The notes under the pieces: generated by a model
Databases searched by the model: none
What the model was told of the DNA's origin: nothing
The model's input: the letters and a program-made list of their open reading frames with translations, nothing else
NCBI RefSeq assembly: GCF_900107795.1
Contig: NZ_FNRL01000033.1
Location: 1-64,000 of the forward strand
From: Chitinophaga terrae (ex Kim and Jung 2007)
GTDB taxonomy: Bacteria > Bacteroidota > Bacteroidia > Chitinophagales > Chitinophagaceae
Reading direction: 5' to 3'
Length of the DNA: 64,000 nt
Position numbers and translations under genes: made by a program
In this document: in pieces, positions 58,054-64,000 of the stretch
Layout: the number at the start of each line of letters is the position of its first letter
Position numbering within the stretch: the first letter of the stretch is position 1

Positions 58054-59067
58054 ATGAAATCTTTACAAGACTGCGCCAATGAGCGCATACTGATCATTGA
58101 CGGTGCTATGGGCACCATGATCCAAAGATATAAACTCCAGGAAGCAGATTACAGAGGGACCAGATTTGCCAACTATCACAGCGATCTTAAAGGAAACAAC
58201 GACTTGCTCAACCTCACCCAGCCGCAGATCATTGAAGCTATTCATAAAGAATACCTGGAAGCGGGAGCGGATATTATTGAAACCAATACTTTCAGTAGTA
58301 CCTCTATTGCCATGGCCGACTATAACATGCAGGAACTGGCCTACGAGCTGAATGTTGAAGCCGCGAAGATCGCCAAACGCGCGGCTGCCGAGTATACTGC
58401 AAAAAATCCTGACAAACCAAGATTTGTAGCCGGCGCTATCGGCCCGATGAATAAAACGCTGTCGCTCTCCCCGGATGTGAATAACCCGGGATTCCGCTCC
58501 GTATACTTCGACGAGGTAGCCGCTTCCTACCAAGAGCAGATCAGGGGGCTTTCTGACGGCGGGGTTGATATCCTGCTTATAGAAACCATCTTTGATACGC
58601 TCAACTGTAAAGCCGCCATCTATGCCATCAGGAAATATTTCAGGGAATCGGGCAAGCCAATGCTGCCTATTATGATCTCGGGAACTATCACAGATGCTTC
58701 GGGCCGTACCCTCAGTGGCCAGACCCTTGAAGCATTCTACATCTCCGTGATGCATGCCAACCCATTCTCTATTGGCCTGAACTGCGCATTGGGCGGTCAG
58801 CAGATGAGACCTTATGTAGAAGAGCTGTCGAATATCGCCAGTTGCTATGTGAGCTGCTACCCTAACGCCGGTTTACCTAACGCCTTTGGCGAATATGATG
58901 AGGAGCCTGAAGACACCGCCTGCATTATCGAAGATTTTGCAAAATCAGGGTTCGTTAATATCGTTGGTGGCTGCTGCGGTACAACGCCAGACCACATCCG
59001 TCATATTGCTGAACATGTAAAAAACATCAAACCTCGTCGGAAACCGGAATTAGCGGCCACCATCTAA
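58054..59067 (+). CDS. metH: Methionine synthase, homocysteine-binding module (split MetH, part 1)
   Basis: A 337-residue protein equal to the first module of cobalamin-dependent methionine synthase. It starts with ILIIDGAMGTMIQRYKLQEA and carries the zinc-binding Cys in GLNCALGG (Cys244) and GGCCG (Cys307, Cys308). It binds homocysteine and uses the methyl group from the second protein. In E. coli the four modules are one chain of about 1227 residues; here part 2 is a separate gene 17 bases downstream. Both cysteines and the domain end are intact, so the split looks functional. Confidence 0.95.
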   Translation: MKSLQDCANERILIIDGAMGTMIQRYKLQEADYRGTRFANYHSDLKGNNDLLNLTQPQIIEAIHKEYLEAGADIIETNTFSSTSIAMADYNMQELAYELNVEAAKIAKRAAAEYTAKNPDKPRFVAGAIGPMNKTLSLSPDVNNPGFRSVYFDEVAASYQEQIRGLSDGGVDILLIETIFDTLNCKAAIYAIRKYFRESGKPMLPIMISGTITDASGRTLSGQTLEAFYISVMHANPFSIGLNCALGGQQMRPYVEELSNIASCYVSCYPNAGLPNAFGEYDEEPEDTACIIEDFAKSGFVNIVGGCCGTTPDHIRHIAEHVKNIKPRRKPELAATI

Positions 59068-59084
59068 CCAGCTTTACTGTCATC

Positions 59085-61850
59085 ATGAACGATACTTTAA
59101 CTAATACGACCATCGACAATAATAATGTGAACGAAACAACCGGGAATGAAAGAAAAGTGATCAAACCCTTTCTCCGCCTGAGTGGACTCGAACCCCTGGT
59201 TGTAAGGCCTGAAACCAATTTCCTGAACGTTGGGGAACGTACCAACGTAACAGGATCGAAGAAATTTGCACGGCTGATCAGGGAAGGGCATTATGAAGAA
59301 GCCCTGTCGGTAGCCCGGCAACAGGTAGAAAACGGCGCCCAGATACTGGACGTGAACATGGATGACGCCCTCCTCGATGGCGAAGTAGCCATGACCACCT
59401 TCCTGAACCTGCTGGCAGCTGAACCGGATATCTCCCGTATCCCTGTTATGATCGACTCCAGCAAATTTTCCGTGATCGAGGCAGGTTTGAAATGCGTGCA
59501 GGGAAAATGTATTGTCAACTCTATCAGTTTAAAGGAAGGTGAAGCCAAATTCATTGAACAGGCCAACATCTGCAAGGATTATGGCGCTGCGGTAGTGGTA
59601 ATGGCCTTCGACGAACACGGGCAGGCTGATACAGAAGACAAAAGGGTTAACTTCAGCTACCGTGCCTACAAGATCCTTACTGAAAAAGTAGGTTTCGACC
59701 CACAGGACATCATCTTCGACCCTAACATTTTTGCTATTGCAACAGGGATAGAAGAACATAATAACTACGCTGTAGAGTTTATCAATGCCACCCGCCGGAT
59801 CAAAGAACTGATGCCGCTGGCTAAGGTAAGCGGCGGCGTAAGTAACGTATCCTTCTCTTTCAGGGGTAATGAACCTGTGCGTGAAGCCATGCACTCTGTA
59901 TTCCTCTACCACGCTATTAAGGCGGGTATGGACATGGGTATCGTTAACGCGGGTATGCTACAGATCTATGATGATATAGAACCGCAGCTCCGTGAGCTTT
60001 GTGAGGATGCCATACTGAACAGAAGAGAAGATGCAACTGAAAGATTGATCCAGTTTGCAGAAACAGTTAAATCCAAGGGCAAGGTTACTGAAAAGGATGA
60101 AACATGGCGACAGGGAACTGTAGAGGAAAGGTTAAGCCACGCGCTTGTAAACGGGATCACTGATTATATTGACCAGGATACAGAAGAAGCAAGGCAAAAA
60201 TACCCACGCCCCCTCGATGTGATCGAAGGCCCCCTCATGGCTGGTATGAACATCGTGGGCGACCTGTTCGGCAGCGGAAAAATGTTCCTTCCACAGGTAG
60301 TAAAGAGCGCCCGTGTAATGAAAAAGTCGGTAGCGATCCTTACACCTTATATAGAAGAGGAAAAACTTCGTATACAGGCCGAACAAGGCGGCGAGATCAA
60401 AAACGCCGGTAAAATACTGCTGGCCACTGTAAAAGGCGATGTACACGACATCGGTAAGAACATCGTAGGGGTAGTATTAGCCTGTAACGGGTACGAGATC
60501 ATTGACCTGGGTGTAATGGTGCCTGCAGAAAAGATCTTGCAGACTGCCCGGCAGGAGAAGGTTGATATAATAGGACTAAGTGGCCTGATCACTCCAAGCC
60601 TCGACGAAATGGTACACGTGGCGCGGGAACTGAAACGCCAGGATTTTGATATCCCGCTGATCATTGGCGGCGCCACTACCTCCAGGACGCATACGGCTGT
60701 TAAGATCGCACAGGAATACGAACATGGCGTGGTACACGTACTGGACGCCTCCCGAAGCGTAACCGTAACAGGAAGCCTCCTGAACAAGGCCCTGAAACCT
60801 GATTTCCTCGAAAGCATCCGTAAAGAATACCAACAGCTGAACGAGGCATTTAAGAATAAAAAACAAACCAAGCAATTCCTACCAATTGCCGAAGCACAGC
60901 AGAATAAATCGGCGATTGACTGGGATAATTTCAAACCGGTTAAACCAAAGTTCCTGGGAGTAAAGAAATTCGAATCTTATGACCTGGCGGAAATTGCGGC
61001 CTATATAGACTGGCAACCTTTCTTTATCGCCTGGGAATTGCATGGCAAATTCCCTCAGATCCTGTCGGACGAGGTAGTGGGAGAAGCCGCTACCCGCTTG
61101 TATAAAGATGCAAAGGGGCTGCTCGATAAAATCATTAAAGAGAAATGGCTGACGGCAAACGCTGTTATAGGGCTGTTTCCGGCAGTAAGAACAGCAGCTG
61201 ATACCGTGCAGGTAAGTCCTGAAAAAGGCGGTATCGTGAACCTCGAATTCCTTCGCCAGCAGCTGAAGAAAGCTCCCGGGCAGCCTAACTTCTCACTGGC
61301 CGATTTCATTGCGCCGGCAGAGAAAGGCTATACTGATTATATAGGAGGCTTTGCGGTAACTACCGGTATAGGCATAGAGAAATGGCTGGAGAAATTTGAA
61401 GCAGAACACGACGATTATAACAGCATTATGCTGAAAGCACTGGCCGACAGGTTAGCAGAAGCCTTTGCAGAACTGATGCACGAGAGGGTTCGTAAAGAGT
61501 TCTGGGGTTATGCATCCGACGAACATTTCACCAATGAAGAGCTGATTAAAGAGGCTTATAGTGGAATACGCCCTGCTCCAGGATACCCGGCATGCCCTGA
61601 TCATACCGAGAAGTATAAGCTTTTCGATATGCTGGATGCTACCGCCAATACAGGTATTGAGCTGACCGAATCGCTGGCCATGTACCCCGCTTCCAGCGTG
61701 AGCGGCTGGTACTTTGCCAACCCGGAAGCCAAGTACTTTGGTTTGGGTAAAATCGAGAAAGACCAGGTGACAGACTACGCCGCCCGGAAGGGGTGGACGG
61801 TAGAAGAAGCCGAACAGTGGCTTCGTCCGAACCTGGAATATGATATTTAA
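59085..61850 (+). CDS. metH: Methionine synthase, folate, cobalamin and reactivation modules (split MetH, part 2)
   Basis: A 921-residue protein with the folate-binding domain (residues about 30-300, FLNVGERTNVTGSKKFA), the cobalamin domain with the cap region and DVHDIGKNIVG (Asp452, His454, Gly457) as the cofactor-binding motif, and the C-terminal adenosylmethionine activation domain (RPAPGYPACPDHTEKYKLF). Together with part 1 it makes a full MetH, converting homocysteine to methionine. The two genes are likely translated from one message. The C-terminus DYAARKGWTVEEAEQWLRPN is family-like. Confidence 0.96.
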   Translation: MNDTLTNTTIDNNNVNETTGNERKVIKPFLRLSGLEPLVVRPETNFLNVGERTNVTGSKKFARLIREGHYEEALSVARQQVENGAQILDVNMDDALLDGEVAMTTFLNLLAAEPDISRIPVMIDSSKFSVIEAGLKCVQGKCIVNSISLKEGEAKFIEQANICKDYGAAVVVMAFDEHGQADTEDKRVNFSYRAYKILTEKVGFDPQDIIFDPNIFAIATGIEEHNNYAVEFINATRRIKELMPLAKVSGGVSNVSFSFRGNEPVREAMHSVFLYHAIKAGMDMGIVNAGMLQIYDDIEPQLRELCEDAILNRREDATERLIQFAETVKSKGKVTEKDETWRQGTVEERLSHALVNGITDYIDQDTEEARQKYPRPLDVIEGPLMAGMNIVGDLFGSGKMFLPQVVKSARVMKKSVAILTPYIEEEKLRIQAEQGGEIKNAGKILLATVKGDVHDIGKNIVGVVLACNGYEIIDLGVMVPAEKILQTARQEKVDIIGLSGLITPSLDEMVHVARELKRQDFDIPLIIGGATTSRTHTAVKIAQEYEHGVVHVLDASRSVTVTGSLLNKALKPDFLESIRKEYQQLNEAFKNKKQTKQFLPIAEAQQNKSAIDWDNFKPVKPKFLGVKKFESYDLAEIAAYIDWQPFFIAWELHGKFPQILSDEVVGEAATRLYKDAKGLLDKIIKEKWLTANAVIGLFPAVRTAADTVQVSPEKGGIVNLEFLRQQLKKAPGQPNFSLADFIAPAEKGYTDYIGGFAVTTGIGIEKWLEKFEAEHDDYNSIMLKALADRLAEAFAELMHERVRKEFWGYASDEHFTNEELIKEAYSGIRPAPGYPACPDHTEKYKLFDMLDATANTGIELTESLAMYPASSVSGWYFANPEAKYFGLGKIEKDQVTDYAARKGWTVEEAEQWLRPNLEYDI

Positions 61851-61861
61851 AATTTCGTTCT

Positions 61862-61888
61862 GATCACCGGTAAAAACCGGTGATCTTT
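61862..61888 (+). terminator. Intrinsic terminator after metH part 2
   Basis: Perfect ten-base arms GATCACCGGT and ACCGGTGATC with loop AAAA, then TTTCGTT. A weak U-tract. Confidence 0.65.
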
Positions 61889-61904
61889 CGTTAAAAGCAA
61901 TAGC

Positions 61905-62669
61905 ATGAGAATCATTTCCTACAACGTAAATGGCCTGAGGTCCGCTATGACCAAAGGATTTACAGAATGGTTACAAACCGATCCCGCCGATATTATCTGC
62001 CTGCAAGAGATCAAAGCGCATAAGGAGAACATTGACTTCCAGCAATTCGAAAAGCTGGGTTATGAGCATTACTGGTTCCCCGCCCAGAAGAAAGGGTACA
62101 GCGGAGTGGCTGTTCTGACCAGGATTCAGCCTGATTTCGTACAATATGGAAGCGGGCATGAACAAAGTGATCTGGAAGGCCGTTTTATCAGGTTGGATTT
62201 CGGTGATATTACACTGATCAATACCTATTTCCCTTCAGGAACAAGCGGAGACCTGCGCCAGACCTATAAATATCAATGGCTGGAGGAGTTCTTCACTTAC
62301 CTGCAGGAAGTGAGAAAAACAAGGCCTAACCTGGTTGTATGCGGCGATTATAATATTTGTCATAAGCCTATCGACATTCATGACCCGGTGAGCAATAAGA
62401 ATTCTACAGGCTTTTTGCCGGAAGAAAGGGCCTGGATGGACCGCTTCTTTGAAAACGGATTTGTTGATAGTTTCCGCCATTTCAATACATCCCCGCACCA
62501 GTACAGTTGGTGGAGTTTCCGGGCAAATGCCAGGAATAATAATAAGGGCTGGCGTATTGATTATATTAACGTGACCGAGCCCCTGAAAGAAAAGTTAAAA
62601 CATGCCGCTATTTACCAGGACGTGAAGCATTCGGATCATTGCCCGGTATTCGTGGAACTAACCCGTTAA
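61905..62669 (+). CDS. xth: Exodeoxyribonuclease III (AP endonuclease)
   Basis: A 254-residue DNA repair enzyme that cuts at abasic sites. It starts MRIISYNVNGLRSAMTKGF and has the metal-binding Glu in DIICLQEIKAH, the catalytic segment VVCGDYNICHKPIDIH and the final SDHCPVFVEL motif with the His. Length is normal for the ExoIII family. It stands just after metH and 7 bases before the DUF4286 gene. Confidence 0.95.
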   Translation: MRIISYNVNGLRSAMTKGFTEWLQTDPADIICLQEIKAHKENIDFQQFEKLGYEHYWFPAQKKGYSGVAVLTRIQPDFVQYGSGHEQSDLEGRFIRLDFGDITLINTYFPSGTSGDLRQTYKYQWLEEFFTYLQEVRKTRPNLVVCGDYNICHKPIDIHDPVSNKNSTGFLPEERAWMDRFFENGFVDSFRHFNTSPHQYSWWSFRANARNNNKGWRIDYINVTEPLKEKLKHAAIYQDVKHSDHCPVFVELTR

Positions 62670-62676
62670 TAATCTC

Positions 62677-62979
62677 ATGATCATATACAATATAACAGTG
62701 AAAGTGGCCACAGAAGCCAATGAAGAGTGGTTAAAGTGGATGAGGGAAACGCATATTCCCGAGATGATGGCAACAGGTCTTTTTACAGAACACAGGATGA
62801 GCCGACTACTGGAGCAGGACGACAGCGAGGGACCAACCTATGCTATCCAGTTCTATACGGCTACGGCGGAAGACTACAATATCTTTCAAAGCAGGCACCA
62901 GCGTGCCCTGCGGAAGAAAGGATACGACAAGTTCGGCGATAGATTTATCGCTTTTACAACCGTTATGGAGGTCCTTTAA
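62677..62979 (+). CDS. DUF4286-family protein
   Basis: A 100-residue cytoplasmic protein of the DUF4286 family (MIIYNITVKVATEANEEWLK, THIPEMMATGLFTEHRMSRL). The family shows a ferredoxin-like fold and no assigned role. It begins 7 bases after the xth stop and is probably co-transcribed. The Trp and His in WMRETHIPEM are conserved in my recollection of the family. Confidence 0.85.
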   Translation: MIIYNITVKVATEANEEWLKWMRETHIPEMMATGLFTEHRMSRLLEQDDSEGPTYAIQFYTATAEDYNIFQSRHQRALRKKGYDKFGDRFIAFTTVMEVL

Positions 62980-63223
62980 GTAAGGCATCTTTACTAAACT
63001 TATCCACAGGAAATCCACTATTTTCGGGGTGTCGGCCCTCCAACACAATACCTGCGCAAAAGCACCGTTTATAGCTAAATATCAAGCAAATGTGCCACTG
63101 TTCTATATTTCAGGCTTTTTTGCTAAAGCCCGAAGTATTAGCAATCAGGTGACCAATCTGCTGTAACCGTTACCAGTAGCGTTTTTCAGCCGATAAATTT
63201 TTCTATAAAAAACACGTGAAAAA
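62980..63223. other. Gene-free stretch upstream of the second HU gene
   Basis: 244 bases without a supported reading. No terminator for the xth/DUF4286 pair is obvious. The HU promoter begins at 63224. Confidence 0.5.
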
Positions 63224-63254
63224 TTTGGTAATCTGATAAAACGCGCTATATTTG
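63224..63254 (+). promoter_or_regulatory. Consensus promoter TTTG-N19-TATATTTG for the HU gene
   Basis: TTTG at 63224-63227 and TATATTTG at 63247-63254 are 19 bases apart, an ideal Bacteroidota primary promoter. Transcription should begin near 63261, giving a leader of about 35 bases. It is the strongest promoter in the window. Confidence 0.85.
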
Positions 63255-63295
63255 CTCACATCAAACATTTTTTCACTAGTTAAATCTTACTAACT

Positions 63296-63565
63296 ATGAA
63301 CAAAGCCGAATTAATCGACAAACTTGCTAAAGATGCAGGTATCACTAAAACCCAAGCTAACGAAGCTTTGGACTCTTTCACTAAAGCTGTTGCTGATACC
63401 CTGAAAAAAGGTGGTAAAGTAACTTTAGTTGGTTTTGGTACTTTCTCCGTATCTAAACGTGCTGCACGTAACGGTAGAAACCCACAAACCGGCCAGATCA
63501 TCAAGATCAAAGCTAAGAAAGTTGCTAAATTCAAAGCTGGTAAAGCTTTATCCGATAAGCTCTAA
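63296..63565 (+). CDS. hup: HU-family DNA-binding protein
   Basis: An 89-residue nucleoid protein (MNKAELIDKLAKDAGITKTQ) with the beta-arm region GKVTLVGFGTFSVSKRAARN. It closely follows the classic HU beta-type length and sequence. Codon use is very biased (GCT, AAA, GTT), as in abundant proteins, and the promoter is consensus. It is clearly a different copy from the HU gene at 5270. Confidence 0.97.
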   Translation: MNKAELIDKLAKDAGITKTQANEALDSFTKAVADTLKKGGKVTLVGFGTFSVSKRAARNGRNPQTGQIIKIKAKKVAKFKAGKALSDKL

Positions 63566-63585
63566 TCAGTTAGCACAACTTATTC

Positions 63586-63617
63586 AAGCAAGGAACAATT
63601 ATGTTTCTTGCTTTTTT
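63586..63617 (+). terminator. Intrinsic terminator after hup
   Basis: Arms AAGCAAGGAAC and GTTTCTTGCTT (one G-U pair) followed by TTTT. Confidence 0.85.
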
Positions 63618-63719
63618 ATTTGTGTAAAGTCGATAGGCTACGCTATTTGGAAGATTTACATTAATTTGCGGGACGATAACATCCTATATTAACAATCAAC
63701 AAACTTCAATTTATTCGTT

Positions 63720-63824
63720 ATGGGTAGAGGAGATATTAAAACCAAAAAAGGTAAGATCAGCAACAAATCTTTTGGTAAAGTTAGATCTTCCAAGACAAGA
63801 AAAAAGTCTGCGCCAAAAGCATAA
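63720..63824 (+). CDS. 30S ribosomal protein bTHX
   Basis: A 34-residue protein read from ATG at 63720 (MGRGDIKTKKGKISNKSFGK) and ending KKSAPKA. The start MGRGDxKTKKGKI is the signature of the small-subunit protein THX, first known from Thermus, where it fills a cavity between 16S rRNA helices in the head of the 30S subunit. The gene lies alone with a terminator following. A near-match to the -7 element lies 40-50 bases upstream. Confidence 0.93.
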   Translation: MGRGDIKTKKGKISNKSFGKVRSSKTRKKSAPKA

Positions 63825-63847
63825 ATATTTTTTGGAATCAACAGCTG

Positions 63848-63896
63848 ACGGATGTAGCACCATTATTAGTAATGATACTACATCCGTTAGTTTTTT
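63848..63896 (+). terminator. Intrinsic terminator after the bTHX gene
   Basis: Ten-base arms ACGGATGTAG and CTACATCCGT (63848-63857, 63878-63887) with an inner helix, then TAGTTTTTT. Confidence 0.9.
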
Positions 63897-63899
63897 ATA

Positions 63900-64000
63900 T
63901 CAAGGCGCCAACCGCGCTATAGTCCAGTTACCTTCAGGCGTGATGGTATACACAATACGATCATGCAGGCGGCTGCTCCTACCCTGCCAGAATTCGATCA
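63900..64000 (-). CDS. pdxH: Pyridoxamine 5'-phosphate oxidase, C-terminal end (cut by the window edge)
   Basis: The minus strand encodes 33 residues ending at a TGA at 63900-63902. The segments EFWQGRSSRLHDRIVY and WTIARLAP are the conserved C-terminus of PdxH, where the Arg and His of SRLHDR bind pyridoxal phosphate. The enzyme makes the coenzyme with FMN and oxygen. The usual Pro in QGRPSRLHDR is replaced by Ser here. The rest of the gene lies to the right of the window. Confidence 0.9.
   Translation of the reverse strand, partial: IEFWQGRSSRLHDRIVYTITPEGNWTIARLAP

Overview
The window looks like a chromosomal segment of a member of the Bacteroidota, most probably of the family Chitinophagaceae (Chitinophaga-like). 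The reasons are gldE and gldD side by side, a bTHX ribosomal protein, a tiny AURKAIP1/COX24-type protein, the three-domain form of IspG, a methionine synthase split into two genes, ECF sigma/anti-sigma pairs of Bacteroidota type, weak or absent Shine-Dalgarno sites, and many copies of the Bacteroidota -7 promoter element TAnnTTTG, in two places with a well-spaced -33 TTTG. No rRNA, tRNA or CRISPR array was found. The only mobile element is a partial IS256-family copy at the left edge.

Layout. 1-440: end of an IS256-type insertion sequence. 0.58-5.6 kb (minus): L,D-transpeptidase, RNase G, COX24-like mini-protein, TPR protein and HU. 5.8-11.7 kb (plus): mutY, ssb, gldE, gldD, a DUF3109 protein and a LutB-type iron-sulfur protein. 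11.7-20.5 kb (minus): ECF sigma with a TonB-like anti-sigma protein, purH, comEC, carB. 20.8-26.6 kb: accessory regulatory area with a DeoR regulator/MFS pair and a divergent deoxynucleotidase sharing a 10-bp-phased repeat array, then two paralogous double-HTH regulators, a small orphan and a secreted TPR protein behind a tandem palindrome. 26.7-33.4 kb: acs, an alpha/beta hydrolase, a second L,D-transpeptidase and an M16 peptidase. 33.5-36.4 kb (minus): four-gene ECF operon with an outer-membrane barrel. 36.8-45.7 kb: kbl, a class D beta-lactamase homologue with lost catalytic residues, batB-batC, two AraC regulators, def, ispG. 46.2-49.6 kb: a cytochrome/DsrE/binding-protein/LysR operon that looks like a thiosulfate-sulfur module. 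49.5-57.7 kb: assorted small genes, a third ECF system with two paralogous anti-sigma-like proteins, a broken GNAT gene, LpxR, recR. 58-64 kb: split metH, xth, DUF4286, HU, bTHX and the end of pdxH.

How the genes work together. The housekeeping genes serve DNA repair (mutY, recR, xth, ssb), purine and pyrimidine synthesis (purH, carB), isoprenoids (ispG), methionine (metH), gliding/secretion (gldD, gldE) and envelope work (L,D-transpeptidases, LpxR-like protein, bat genes). Three separate ECF sigma/membrane-protein sets point to heavy envelope signalling. The parts most worth following up are the 46.2-49.6 kb operon, whose promoter carries an upstream symmetric element; the phased array at 22.7-22.8 kb; the OXA-like pseudoenzyme at 38.15 kb; and the anti-sigma/TonB protein with motifs of TonB-dependent receptor plugs at 12.0-12.2 kb.
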